Assembly (NCBI GenBank): GCA_965223835.1
Contig: CBDCXQ010000001.1
Location: forward strand, 3,906,001-3,970,000
Reading direction: 5' to 3'
DNA: 64,000 nucleotides
Source of the DNA: CAVYXZ01 sp965223835
Lineage (GTDB): Bacteria; Chloroflexota; Anaerolineae; Aggregatilineales; Phototrophicaceae
A program made the position numbers and the translations under genes. Of this stretch, positions 1-8,372 are shown one piece after another; position 1 is the stretch's first letter; each line of letters opens with the position of its first letter. The notes beneath the pieces are model-generated. The model saw nothing but the letters and a program-made list of their open reading frames with translations, did no database searches and had not been told where the DNA came from.

Positions 1-1
1 T

Positions 2-562
2 GCCACTGGCAAGACGGACCGCGCCCAATTCCTCATTGGTTTGATTGAGAGTCAGGGCTGGATTCGTGGCGACATTGATGCGCGAGTCGAGATGCGGGCT
101 TTGTTGCAACAGGTGCTGACCGAATACGATACGTTGCTCCAACAACGTGAACAAGCTGCTAAAGAACCCATTCTCGCCACCGCAACCGCGTGGGCCAGCG
201 AACACGGTTTTGTGCCCTACGCTGAGGCTATCGCATTATCTGGTCTGGCCGATCATGATTTTGATGCGGCGCTGAAACACGGGTTGATAGCACCCGAACC
301 TGCACCATTTGATCAGGATTTTGTCCCACTGTATTTTGACCCCGCCAAATTACGGCTTGATGAAGATACGGTACGCGAATTATGGTCTACAGTGCTGCTC
401 ACACGGGAACAGGCGGCGAGACTATTGGAAATACCGCTGGCAGCGTTTGAACGAAGACGGCGTGAAGTCGGCATCCGCCATTTTAGAACAGATTTGCTAT
501 CTGGTACTGGTCAACGCGAACGCTTATATCGTAAAATAGATGTGCTAAAGCTGAGGCGATAA
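2..562 (+). CDS. Hypothetical protein, 5' end outside window
   Basis: The frame is open from the first bases of the window, before the TTG at 41, so this is very probably the C-terminal part of a longer gene. At least 187 residues are visible. The product is soluble, helical and charged, with no signal peptide or membrane segment. The segment around 385-480 (LLTREQAARLLEIPLAAFERR) looks like a small helix-turn-helix of the excisionase/MerR type that ends in a basic stretch, so DNA binding is possible but not shown. I do not recognise the family. The next gene on the same strand is 72 bp away, and the gap holds one arm of an inverted repeat. Confidence 0.6.
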   Translation, partial: ATGKTDRAQFLIGLIESQGWIRGDIDARVEMRALLQQVLTEYDTLLQQREQAAKEPILATATAWASEHGFVPYAEAIALSGLADHDFDAALKHGLIAPEPAPFDQDFVPLYFDPAKLRLDEDTVRELWSTVLLTREQAARLLEIPLAAFERRRREVGIRHFRTDLLSGTGQRERLYRKIDVLKLRR

Positions 563-612
563 AGAAAAGACTCAACGCAAAGCTGAAAAGAAAGAGGCGA
601 AGGCGCAAAGGG
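561..612. repeat. Left arm of an imperfect inverted repeat
   Basis: This purine-rich arm contains CAACGCAAAG and GGCGCAAAGGG. The reverse complement of 1170-1246 carries the same blocks in the same order (AACGCAAAG, GAAAGA, GGCGCAAAGGG). The two arms enclose exactly one gene (635-1141). The left arm lacks a hairpin insert of about 25 nt that is present in the right arm. Confidence 0.6.
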
Positions 613-634
613 TAGATGGGCAAATCTTAGCACG

Positions 635-1141
635 ATGAGATGCGTAACAAACATAGAAACGACCCTCGAAATGGGTATTCGCGGCGCAGCATATGGACTC
701 GTCGTTGGTGCGCTAGCCGGTGCAATCATCGGTATTGGCCTGTTTGTCATTGGGGCGATTTATGGGATCCCTATAGGTGCTTTTGTTGGCCTTTTTGCTG
801 GTTGCTTTAACGGCATATTTTTAGGGACTGTGACGGTAATTTTCTTCAATCCACTAACAGATGAAAAAGCGATCAAAAAGTACCGATTCATTTCCAGGAT
901 TGTTGGTACTCTGGGTTCAGCGGTTTTCACAAGCGTGATCGCCTTGATCGTTCTAGAACCGCGAAATTCTGCTGGTACTCAATTCTTCGTCATAATACCA
1001 GCAGTGGCAGCTATGCTTCTATCGTTACGAATTGTGCCGAAGATCATTGATCCTTATATCCGTACTCAGACAGGTCAAGAACAATACCTTGCACATTCTG
1101 ATGATTCATTACGAACTGGCGATCATCAAACTGTTGAATAG
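635..1141 (+). CDS. Small glycine-rich integral membrane protein
   Basis: 168 residues of unknown function. After about 17 polar residues come two long hydrophobic segments rich in Gly and Ala with GxxxG-like spacing (about residues 18-65). A short charged loop (about 72-85) precedes two more hydrophobic segments (about 90-135), and the C-terminal tail is polar. This predicts three or four membrane helices. Glycine-zipper packing is typical of small oligomeric membrane proteins, but no family can be named. The gene looks more AT-rich than the ATPase gene downstream and lies between the two arms of a long inverted repeat, so it may have arrived as a small cassette. No strong ribosome-binding site precedes the ATG, so the start is uncertain. 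Confidence 0.6.
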   Translation: MRCVTNIETTLEMGIRGAAYGLVVGALAGAIIGIGLFVIGAIYGIPIGAFVGLFAGCFNGIFLGTVTVIFFNPLTDEKAIKKYRFISRIVGTLGSAVFTSVIALIVLEPRNSAGTQFFVIIPAVAAMLLSLRIVPKIIDPYIRTQTGQEQYLAHSDDSLRTGDHQTVE

Positions 1142-1169
1142 ACTGGGATACTCGAATATTTGAATTTTT

Positions 1170-1246
1170 CCCTTTGCGCCTGTGCGAAGCCTCCCCGTAG
1201 GGGATTGCTTCTTTCGTTACTTCTTTGCGTTTCATCTTTTTCGTTT
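1170..1246. repeat. Right arm of the inverted repeat, with internal hairpin
   Basis: Read on the minus strand, this arm repeats the left arm at 561-612. It carries an extra hairpin at about 1186-1211, where GAAGC and GCTTC flank CCCC-GTA-GGGG. It ends just upstream of the HerA-like ATPase gene. Confidence 0.6.
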
Positions 1247-1263
1247 AACGGAGCAGTAGTACC

Positions 1264-2934
1264 ATGACCGATGTTGAAAACCTGGATGAATGGTTCCCAC
1301 GTGACCCGGCGGCCTATCGTGACGATATTGAACGGTTGGGTGTCGTCGTCGGCGGGTCGCTGAGCAAAGGGTTGATCGTCAAGCTGGACCCGGCGGTCTC
1401 GATTGAAGATCTGGCCGTCGGGCGCTATATCGTCGTGCATGGTCGGCACAAGCGCTTTTTCTGCATGATTAACGATATCACGCTGGACAGCACCAACCCC
1501 GCCATCGAGAGCGACCCACCCAACATTAGCGATGACGAGTTCCTGGCCGATATATATAGCGGCACCGCGGCCTATGGCACCATTCATGTCGCGCCCATGC
1601 TCTCGATTGATGTGGATAATTCACCAAAGCCAGTGAAAACGATTCCTAGCCACTTCATGCCGGTGTATAGCGCGACGGCGGAAGATGTGAACGATGTGTT
1701 TGGCGAGGAAGACGGCACCCATTTCCATGTCGGCGCACCGCTGGAACTGGAACATACGCAGATCAACCTTGATTTGCGACGATTGGCCGAGCGTTCGGTC
1801 GGGGTGTTCGGCAAGAGCGGAACCGGCAAGAGCTTTCTCACCCGCGTCATTCTGGCTGGTCTGGTCTCGAAAGAAATGGGAGTCAGCTTGATCTTTGATA
1901 TGCACAATGACTATGGCTGGCAGATCAGCACCGAAAATGGCTACAATGTCAAGGGCCTCAAGCAGTTGTTCGATAGCAAGGTCACGATCCTCACACTCGA
2001 CGCTGAATCCTCGCGGCGGCGCAACGCCAAGTACGACTTTGAAGTGAAAATTGGCTATACCGATATTGAGCCACAGGACCTGGAACAACTACGCGTGACG
2101 ATGAATTTCTCCGATGCGATGATTGATGCCATTCACACGCTCAGCAAACGCTGGGGCGAGGGCTGGATTCAGCGGTTACTCAAGGGCGACCCGGACGACA
2201 TTGAAGATCTCGAAATCAATACGACGATTGCCAGCGGCACGTTGATCGCGGTCCAGCGCCGCATGGAACGCTTTGAACGCTGGGGTTTTCTGGTGCCCGA
2301 AACACCGGCTGACAGCGTAAAACAGATCATTGATATTCTGGTCGATCAAGGCAAGAGCGTTGTACTGGAATTCGGGCGTTATGGCAATTCGCTTGAAGCC
2401 TATATGCTGGTTGCCAATTACTTAACACGCCGCATTCGGGATGCCTACGTTGATATGGTGGAACGTTCGTTGGGTGATCCCAACCTGACGCCGCCACAAT
2501 TGATGATTACAATTGAAGAGGCGCACAAGTTCCTCGATCCGAAGATCGCCAGCCAGACCATCTTTGGCGTGATTGCCCGTGAGCTACGGAAGTACAATGT
2601 CACATTGCTGATTGTCGATCAGCGTCCGAGTGGCATTGATGAAGAGGTGATGAGCCAGATCGGGACACGCGTCACTGCCCTGTTGGACAACGAACGCGAT
2701 ATTAGCGCTGTGCTGAACGGTATCAGCGGCGCAGGTGGACTGCGCGAAGTCCTGGCCCGGCTCGATACGCGGCAACAGGCCATTATCATGGGCCATGCCG
2801 TGCCGATGCCGGTGGTGATTAAACCCCGCACCTATGATGAAGATTTCTATAAATCGTTCGAGAATCTGCAACCAGTCGAAACCGGGAAGGTGCGACGGAC
2901 GCTGGGCAGCGGTGATAAGGGCCGCCGCTTGTAA
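1264..2934 (+). CDS. herA: HerA-like DNA-translocating ATPase (DUF87/FtsK superfamily)
   Basis: 556 residues. The N-terminal 120 or so residues form a beta-rich region that fits the HAS-barrel of HerA. A Walker A motif, GKSGTGKS, lies at residues 183-190, and a Walker B, LMITIEEAH, at about 413-421. A later VDQRPSGIDEEV stretch matches the sensor/arginine region of this family. HerA forms a hexameric ring that pumps DNA and normally works with the nuclease NurA in end resection. No NurA is visible in the window. Related Chloroflexota and archaeal ATPases also occur without NurA, some in defence loci. The ATG follows GGAG at 1250-1253 with about 10 nt spacing. The superfamily call is firm; the exact role is not. 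Confidence 0.85.
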   Translation: MTDVENLDEWFPRDPAAYRDDIERLGVVVGGSLSKGLIVKLDPAVSIEDLAVGRYIVVHGRHKRFFCMINDITLDSTNPAIESDPPNISDDEFLADIYSGTAAYGTIHVAPMLSIDVDNSPKPVKTIPSHFMPVYSATAEDVNDVFGEEDGTHFHVGAPLELEHTQINLDLRRLAERSVGVFGKSGTGKSFLTRVILAGLVSKEMGVSLIFDMHNDYGWQISTENGYNVKGLKQLFDSKVTILTLDAESSRRRNAKYDFEVKIGYTDIEPQDLEQLRVTMNFSDAMIDAIHTLSKRWGEGWIQRLLKGDPDDIEDLEINTTIASGTLIAVQRRMERFERWGFLVPETPADSVKQIIDILVDQGKSVVLEFGRYGNSLEAYMLVANYLTRRIRDAYVDMVERSLGDPNLTPPQLMITIEEAHKFLDPKIASQTIFGVIARELRKYNVTLLIVDQRPSGIDEEVMSQIGTRVTALLDNERDISAVLNGISGAGGLREVLARLDTRQQAIIMGHAVPMPVVIKPRTYDEDFYKSFENLQPVETGKVRRTLGSGDKGRRL

Positions 2935-3043
2935 TATATCGAAAATTTGTGAAATCCTCGTTGAAAAATCATGAATTTTCGCGACAACGCATTCATTCAG
3001 GATTAAGATGTAATTATCGTTAATTTTGAATTAATGGAGTCTT

Positions 3044-3415
3044 ATGCCAACGCATCTACATCTCATCTACGATCAACTTGATGTGCTGATCAATTTGCTG
3101 GTAGAGGAAACCGGCACGCTATTTGCGGAACCAGCTGCGCTGAATCCCTGGCAATACGACGATATTCAGGCTCTGGCCGATGCAGTGGATGTAGTTACCG
3201 AGGGAATTTTGGGCCTGCCTGAACACTTGCAGGCTGGTTATTCGCTCCGGGAAGTTGGCGATGAATTGCTCAATACGTTAGCGGCGGTGCTGGAACGTTC
3301 CTCGGCTCTGCTCCAAGATGATACGTTACCAGAGGTCATAATCCGTCGACTACAAATCATCAACAGTACCGCCTATGATATGTACTCGATTGTGTCAGAG
3401 ATATTCGATCTGTAA
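3044..3415 (+). CDS. Small helical protein, possible degenerate DHp domain
   Basis: 123 residues, soluble, acidic and all-helical, with no signal peptide. The C-terminal 60 residues (YSLREVGDELLNTLAAVL to SEIFDL) follow the hydrophobic spacing of a histidine-kinase dimerisation hairpin: a first helix, a loop with a short acidic turn, and a second helix ending in an IxxIFD-type motif. The phospho-acceptor His is not present where it would be expected. The gene is followed within 100 bp by another 123-residue protein of the same architecture that keeps the His. Assignment rests on pattern alone. It could equally be an unrelated helical bundle. Confidence 0.45.
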   Translation: MPTHLHLIYDQLDVLINLLVEETGTLFAEPAALNPWQYDDIQALADAVDVVTEGILGLPEHLQAGYSLREVGDELLNTLAAVLERSSALLQDDTLPEVIIRRLQIINSTAYDMYSIVSEIFDL

Positions 3416-3507
3416 GGCTGCTAATAGGTTAAAGTGGGAAGAATCAGAACTTTTTTTGGAATTTGTGTATTCTTGAGGAATAGATTAGCCGCTTAGACAG
3501 AGCATGA

Positions 3508-3879
3508 ATGATGACTGTTGAGCTATCAGCCCAATTAAACCAGATTTCAAGCCACATTGAATCCCTGCTTCCCTTCATCCAGGACTGGGGAAGCGATGAA
3601 CAACAGCAACTCATCAGTGGGATGCACCAGTCCGTCAATCATGCCCGCCTCCATTATGAAAAACCAATCCCGGTCGGTCAGGGGGAAACCTTTTTTATGT
3701 GGCGCCACGAAGCCATTCGCCCCATGAGCCTGTGTATCAATTCGTCCGAACTACTGCTCACCGACGAAGCGATTCCACTCTCAAAGGAATCGCGCCAACA
3801 TGTTCAGGCGATTTTTGACCTTTCCGTGACCATCACGAACCAGATCAATGCGATCTTTGAGCAGCGTATCCAAAATTGA
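3508..3879 (+). CDS. Stand-alone histidine-kinase DHp-like protein without ATPase domain
   Basis: 123 residues. The segment WRHEAIRPMSLCINSSELLL (His67) closely resembles an H-box (RHDLRTPLxxIxGxSELLL), and the following PLSKESRQHVQAIFDL resembles the second DHp helix. There is no catalytic ATP-binding domain, no receiver domain and no membrane segment, and the stop is clear. The product would therefore be an orphan dimerisation/phosphotransfer-like domain. It might accept phosphate from another kinase, act as a decoy, or be a structural remnant. An alternative ATG at 3504 is in another frame. Confidence 0.5.
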   Translation: MMTVELSAQLNQISSHIESLLPFIQDWGSDEQQQLISGMHQSVNHARLHYEKPIPVGQGETFFMWRHEAIRPMSLCINSSELLLTDEAIPLSKESRQHVQAIFDLSVTITNQINAIFEQRIQN

Positions 3880-4028
3880 TCGTCAAGACATACATGAATC
3901 TGCTGTGGAAAGCGAATAGGCTCCCTGACCAAACCGCTCGCCAAAAATAAACTCTTGATGCGTTAGCCTATTGTCTGAATGAATTTATGCAAATAACAGC
4001 ATTAAGTCACAGACCTCTCAAGGCGCTG

Positions 4029-4034
4029 TATAAT
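4029..4034 (+). promoter_or_regulatory. Candidate -10 element for the GT87 gene
   Basis: A perfect TATAAT lies 62 nt upstream of the chosen ATG at 4096. No good -35 hexamer sits at 17 nt; TTAAGT at 4002-4007 is 21 nt away. The element lies just upstream of a longer, less likely translation start at 4036, which supports the later start. Confidence 0.3.
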
Positions 4035-4095
4035 TTTGAAGTGGGTAAGTATTTCACCGTCAATCTTAAGCGGGCATCATAGACAGGCAAGTTTC

Positions 4096-5187
4096 ATGCA
4101 GACAACAAAATTAGTGAGTTGGGGACTGTTTGGCGGCGTGTTATTGCTGGTTGCGTTGGTTTTTGCACAGTTTTTTCAGCAGATTCCGACGGATGGAAAT
4201 ACCCTGGCAATGGATTGGAAAGGTCCCATCTGGACTGGCCTCAGAGATGGCTTACCCTATGAAGAGTTGGGGGTGCTGGTTAACCCGCCCTGGAGTGTAT
4301 TGGTGTTGCTCCCATTAGGCCAAATGCCGATGCAGGCAGCCTGGGGTATCCTGACGTTAATCAGTCTCCTAATTCTCATAATCAGTGTGCCCCGAACCCA
4401 GTCCAGATTTATTTATTGGGCATCCGCGATCTTACTGGCAATGTCATTTCCCAGCATCCGCAATCTGGTTGATGGGAACCTCGAAGCACTAATGGTGCTG
4501 GGCATCGTGCTGGTTGTTCATGGCTATCGACACGATAAGGCCTGGGCGCTGGCAATCGGTGGCTTGTTCACCACCACCAAACCGCAGACAACACTGCTGC
4601 TGGTTGTAGCATTGGGTCTGTATCTGTTGCAATCGAAGCCCCCCCGCCTGTGGCTGACGGCACTGGCAATCGCGCTGGTCGTCATTGTGCCGACCATGAT
4701 CTGGCGCGGCCCCCAGTGGTTAAATTTGATGTTCGCCATCCAGGAACAAGGAAGCATCATGGACATCAGCTTGCTGGCAGCACTACGCCGCACCGCGATG
4801 TTCGACCCCGCAATCAACTGGCTCATCTGGGGCAGCGTACTGGTTATCACCAGCGTGGTTACGTGGACCAGTCAGCGGACTTTCACGCGCGAAAAGGCAG
4901 GTTATCTTATCGCTGCTTCTCTGCTCCTCGCGCCTTATGCCGCCAGCACCCTGACGTTACTCGCGGTTGGCGTGATCCCATTGTTTCAGAAGCGGCGCTG
5001 GCTGGGTGGTTTCTTGATCGCCTTTGCCTATGGTCAGTTTTTCCTGAACCGTCCAGCATATATCCCGGTGTTTGCCTATTATTCGACAGCATTTCTGCTA
5101 CTGTCCTGGGGTGCCTTGCTGTGGCATGTCTGGCAGACGGAAAACCGCACCAAACCAGAGCCGATTATGGCTCCAGCACTATCCTAA
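4096..5187 (+). CDS. Polytopic membrane glycosyltransferase, DUF2029/GT87-like
   Basis: 363 residues from the ATG at 4096. An upstream in-frame ATG at 4036 would add 20 polar residues ahead of the first membrane segment and is less likely. About nine to ten hydrophobic helices alternate with short loops. The first extracytoplasmic loop (WKGPIWTGLRDGLPYEE) and the conserved NPPW segment are typical of DUF2029 proteins. These use polyprenyl-phosphate-linked sugars to mannosylate or arabinosylate lipids or glycans outside the membrane. The TTTKPQT motif after the mid-protein helix is also characteristic of this family. Donor and acceptor cannot be told from sequence. The gene converges on bcp, with 24 bp between the stop codons. 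Confidence 0.7.
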   Translation: MQTTKLVSWGLFGGVLLLVALVFAQFFQQIPTDGNTLAMDWKGPIWTGLRDGLPYEELGVLVNPPWSVLVLLPLGQMPMQAAWGILTLISLLILIISVPRTQSRFIYWASAILLAMSFPSIRNLVDGNLEALMVLGIVLVVHGYRHDKAWALAIGGLFTTTKPQTTLLLVVALGLYLLQSKPPRLWLTALAIALVVIVPTMIWRGPQWLNLMFAIQEQGSIMDISLLAALRRTAMFDPAINWLIWGSVLVITSVVTWTSQRTFTREKAGYLIAASLLLAPYAASTLTLLAVGVIPLFQKRRWLGGFLIAFAYGQFFLNRPAYIPVFAYYSTAFLLLSWGALLWHVWQTENRTKPEPIMAPALS

Positions 5188-5211
5188 ACACCACAAACGT
5201 GCCTCTCGCTG

Positions 5212-5682
5212 TTAGAGCTTGTCCAGCATTTCCTGACTGTTACTGGTAGGGTCTACGCCCATGAATACACCGCTGATAATGCCGTTTTCATTGATAATGA
5301 AGCTAGACCGCTGAATGCCGGTGTGCTCAATCGTCTGTCCATCGCGTTCGACAGTGAATGTACCCCACGCGCCGTAGGCCTCAGCAATGCTGTGGTCAAG
5401 ATCAGCAAGCAAGTTAAAGGACAGGTTGAACTTGGCCTTAAATGCGGCTTGATCTTCGACAGTATCTGGGCTGGCCCCCAGAACAACCGCATTTTTGTCG
5501 GCGAATTTTCCAATATCGTCGCGATAAGCGCATGATTGCTTGGTACAACCCGGTGTGTCGGCCTTAGGGTAGAAGTATAGGACAACATTTTTACCACGAA
5601 AATCCGCGAGTTTGACCGTCTCGCCGGTATCGATTTTGACTTCAAAATCGGGAGCAGGTTGTCCAACTGCTGGTACGGGCAT
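5212..5682 (-). CDS. bcp: Thioredoxin-dependent peroxiredoxin, Bcp/PrxQ type
   Basis: 156 residues, the usual length of the family. It has a thioredoxin-like fold starting with VGQPAPDFEV and the motif YPKADTPGCTKQSCAYRD. Cys46 is the peroxidatic and Cys51 the resolving cysteine, the CxxxxC arrangement that defines PrxQ/Bcp. It reduces hydrogen peroxide and organic hydroperoxides in the cytoplasm with thioredoxin. The gene is monocistronic and convergent with the glycosyltransferase gene. With OsmC-like and other antioxidant genes nearby, it suggests an aerobic or facultative life. Confidence 0.93.
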   Translation of the reverse strand: MPVPAVGQPAPDFEVKIDTGETVKLADFRGKNVVLYFYPKADTPGCTKQSCAYRDDIGKFADKNAVVLGASPDTVEDQAAFKAKFNLSFNLLADLDHSIAEAYGAWGTFTVERDGQTIEHTGIQRSSFIINENGIISGVFMGVDPTSNSQEMLDKL

Positions 5683-5809
5683 GGGGTTCTCCTTTGCTCA
5701 GAATTTATTTACATGGATGCTACCGTACCTGAACGTCCCTCACAATAGCCAACCAATCGGATTCAGCCGCAGTTACCGCCCGGACGCAGTGCTATAATGG
5801 CCCGGCGTA

Positions 5810-7630
5810 ATGAATTGTCGAGATTGCTTGCTGATGTTGCTCGCACGAAAATATGTATTCGTAACCGCCATTCTGCTGCTGGCTATCCTGCCACGCATTT
5901 TACATTTAGACCGCGACAGCCTGTGGATTGACGAGGGCACCGCGTATCACAATCTGCAACAACCAGACCTGATTCAATCGTTGGCAACTGGCGACCATCA
6001 TCCACCCCTGTACTACATCAGTTTAGCCGGCTGGATGCAACTGGCAGGTGAGTCAGTGTTCAGTATGCGTTTCTTTTCAGTCATTCCAGGCATTCTCAGC
6101 ATAGCGCTCATATATCCGCTGGCACGAACGCTACAACGTGAAGATCGGCAACGAACGTTATGGATTCCGCTGCTGGCAATGCTGTTCCTGGCACTGGCTG
6201 ATGTTGAGATCGCGCTGGCGCAAGAAGTCCGCATGTATACCTGGCGAACCCTTCTGGTGATTGCCAGTATGCTGGGTTACGTCCGGTGGCTACAAAGTCG
6301 TGAACAACGCTGGGCCGCCGTGTGGCTGGTGAGCAACGTCGCACTCTATCACACCCAGTACATGGGGTTGTATGTACCCGTAATTCAGGGACTGCACGCG
6401 CTTTTGTTTCTGCGGCGGCGGCAACGCTTATGGGCTATTGGCCTGCTGGCGGTCTCTGGCCTGCTATTCGCCCCCTGGTTCCTGACTTATGGCTTTGACC
6501 AGCGTAACAATGATACCGGCCTGTATGCCGGGATGCCGTCGACGCTCGACTCACTGGAGCAACTGCGGGACAAATTTCTGACGCGGGAATGGCCGTTGAC
6601 GGGCGGCTTGCTGTTACTGGGTACGATTCTGGTAGCTGCGGGGGATCACTTTCGCTGGCGGTGGCGGCAACCAAGTTGGGTCTTCCTGCTGCTGGTCTGG
6701 CTGCTCTTTACAGTGATCGTTACTTACGTGGGCAATTTCTGGTATGCGATTCTGTCGCCGCGCCGTATTATGTTGATTACTCCGGCACTGGCGATTTTGA
6801 TGGCGCAGGGCCTGGTCAACATTCGCGGTTGGAGTCGGATATTTCTTACCGGTGTAATCATCGCTTATGGGGTGGTGATGGTCGATGATTTTTATCCCAA
6901 GCCACCCTGGGATGAAGTGGGCGCCGACATGGCCCGCTATGCCGCGCCGGGTCAGCTGGCATTGATGGAAGTTTATCGGGGCGATTTCCCGCTGGGTTAC
7001 TACGTCGATCAGTGGATGCCACCTGACACTGAGGTGCAGTCGCTGCGGCGCTTGCGCGTCGAATATCCTGACCGTTTTGCGGATGAAGTGCGGTCGCTGG
7101 CCGCCGCGCATGATACCGCCTGGGTCGCCTTCTGGGATCCGGACGAAACGGTTTTCCGTTTGCTGGAACAGGCAAATTATCAGCGGACGGCGACTTTGCC
7201 CACGCCACATACTAATGGGGAAGTCATCAATGTCTACCGTTATGATCGGCTCGATACAGCGTCCGAAACAGTGGCATACAGCAATGGTATGGTGCTGGAA
7301 CAAGCTAAAATCAGCGCCAACGGTGAGCGAGTCGAATTGTGGTGGACGGCGACTGCGCAATTATCTGCGGATTACTCCGTTTCAGTGTTCTTACTGGATG
7401 CTAATGGTCAACTGGTCGCCCAGCACGACAGCTATCCGCTGGAAAACGAGCGCCCGACCACGACCTGGACCGCCGCTGAACTGGTGTATGACCCCCATCC
7501 GCTGAACCTGGACACGTTGCCGACGGGTGAATATCGAGTCGGCGTTAAGATCTATACCTGGTATGACAACCAAATCCGACCGACCAGCGCCGGAGATGAG
7601 TGGGCCACGATTGGCGTGATTGAGCGATAA
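5810..7630 (+). CDS. GT39/ArnT-like membrane glycosyltransferase
   Basis: 606 residues. The N-terminal half is polytopic, with about ten membrane helices. The segment DRDSLWIDEGTAYHN just after the first helix carries the Asp-Glu pair typical of GT39/ArnT/PMT_2 enzymes, which move sugars from polyprenyl phosphate on the outer face of the membrane. From about residue 360 the protein is soluble: first an alpha/beta segment, then a beta-sandwich-like C-terminal domain that would be extracytoplasmic. A TATAAT at 5793-5798 lies only 12 nt before the ATG, so the mRNA is either nearly leaderless or starts translation at the in-frame ATG 5834. The substrate is unknown. Confidence 0.75.
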   Translation: MNCRDCLLMLLARKYVFVTAILLLAILPRILHLDRDSLWIDEGTAYHNLQQPDLIQSLATGDHHPPLYYISLAGWMQLAGESVFSMRFFSVIPGILSIALIYPLARTLQREDRQRTLWIPLLAMLFLALADVEIALAQEVRMYTWRTLLVIASMLGYVRWLQSREQRWAAVWLVSNVALYHTQYMGLYVPVIQGLHALLFLRRRQRLWAIGLLAVSGLLFAPWFLTYGFDQRNNDTGLYAGMPSTLDSLEQLRDKFLTREWPLTGGLLLLGTILVAAGDHFRWRWRQPSWVFLLLVWLLFTVIVTYVGNFWYAILSPRRIMLITPALAILMAQGLVNIRGWSRIFLTGVIIAYGVVMVDDFYPKPPWDEVGADMARYAAPGQLALMEVYRGDFPLGYYVDQWMPPDTEVQSLRRLRVEYPDRFADEVRSLAAAHDTAWVAFWDPDETVFRLLEQANYQRTATLPTPHTNGEVINVYRYDRLDTASETVAYSNGMVLEQAKISANGERVELWWTATAQLSADYSVSVFLLDANGQLVAQHDSYPLENERPTTTWTAAELVYDPHPLNLDTLPTGEYRVGVKIYTWYDNQIRPTSAGDEWATIGVIER

Positions 7631-7666
7631 CGCCAGCTATTTACATTTTTCAGGTAAGGTGCTCGG

Positions 7667-7681
7667 TGGACGTAACGTCCA
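7667..7681. promoter_or_regulatory. 15-bp perfect palindrome upstream of the OsmC-like gene
   Basis: TGGACGTAACGTCCA is a perfect 7-1-7 palindrome located 36 nt before the ATG of the OsmC-like gene. Its position and symmetry fit a dimeric repressor operator. A short attenuation hairpin is the alternative, but no T-run follows. Confidence 0.35.
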
Positions 7682-7717
7682 TGTTGTAGACTACGATACA
7701 TTTCACGAGGATTATCG

Positions 7718-8170
7718 ATGGCTCAAACTAAAATCAAGCTGGGACCCGATGGTTATCGGACTGATGTACAGGTCCGAGGCCACACGTTTCATGCTGATGA
7801 ACCGATGCAGGATGGCGGTACGGATTTGGCACCAACACCGATGGAACTGATGCTCGGTGCGCTGGGGTCATGTATGGCAATGACGGCCCGGATGTATGCT
7901 GAACGTAAGGGTTGGCCGCTGGAAGGGGTCGAGGTGTCGCTGGATATTGAACGCTTCTCCGGCAAGGACTATGCGACATACACTGGTGATGCCAACTTCG
8001 TCCATGAAATTCGCAAGCAGATACAGTTTCTGGGACCGCTGGACGCCAAACAACGTGAACGCCTGCTGGAGATTGCGGGACGCTGCCCGGTGCGGCGCGC
8101 CGTCGAGAACCCGGCCTTCTTCGTTGAAGAACTGATCGAAGAAGAACGTGCTGCCGCCACCACCGGTTAA
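7718..8170 (+). CDS. OsmC/Ohr-family peroxidase-like protein
   Basis: 150 residues with the OsmC fold. LAPTPMELMLGALGSCMAMT carries the first catalytic Cys (Cys52), and GRCPVRRAVE the second (Cys123). Family members reduce organic hydroperoxides with dihydrolipoyl or thiol cofactors in the cytoplasm. Conserved helix AERKGWPLEGVEV follows the first Cys. The sequence is closer to the general OsmC/YhfA branch than to Ohr, whose Cys context differs. GAGG at 7707-7710 supports the ATG. A palindrome lies upstream and an intrinsic terminator downstream, so it is probably a single-gene unit. Confidence 0.88.
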   Translation: MAQTKIKLGPDGYRTDVQVRGHTFHADEPMQDGGTDLAPTPMELMLGALGSCMAMTARMYAERKGWPLEGVEVSLDIERFSGKDYATYTGDANFVHEIRKQIQFLGPLDAKQRERLLEIAGRCPVRRAVENPAFFVEELIEEERAAATTG

Positions 8171-8193
8171 ACTTCCAGATTTTGAAACCTCAA

Positions 8194-8217
8194 CCCCTCC
8201 TCGCGAGGGGTTTTTTT
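8194..8217 (+). terminator. Intrinsic terminator after the OsmC-like gene
   Basis: The stem CCCCTC/GAGGGG (8194-8199 with 8205-8210) has a five-base loop and is followed directly by seven T residues. It lies 24 nt after the stop codon. Confidence 0.85.
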
Positions 8218-8372
8218 GTTGCAATCTCACACCCACGCCAACAATAATCATAAAAATCAAATTTACTCAAATGTGTTGCTTGGGAATGATAATATTCTGG
8301 TGAGTGCAATCTTGTCCACGTAGGATAGGGTTGAATTCCGCGCGGTTGAACTACGAATCAAGATCCAAAGGC

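Noticed and set aside
2940..2982. CGAAAATT/AATTTTCG stem as terminator of the HerA-like gene
   Set aside because: The stem is AT-rich with a 27-nt loop and has no T-run after it.
4036..4095. Longer N-terminus for the GT87-like protein
   Set aside because: The 20 extra residues are polar and precede the natural first membrane helix, and a TATAAT lies only 2 nt before that start.
6614..7360. Minus-strand open frame of 248 codons opposite the GT39 gene
   Set aside because: The plus strand encodes a clear membrane enzyme. The antisense product is rich in His, Arg and Pro and has no recognisable fold.
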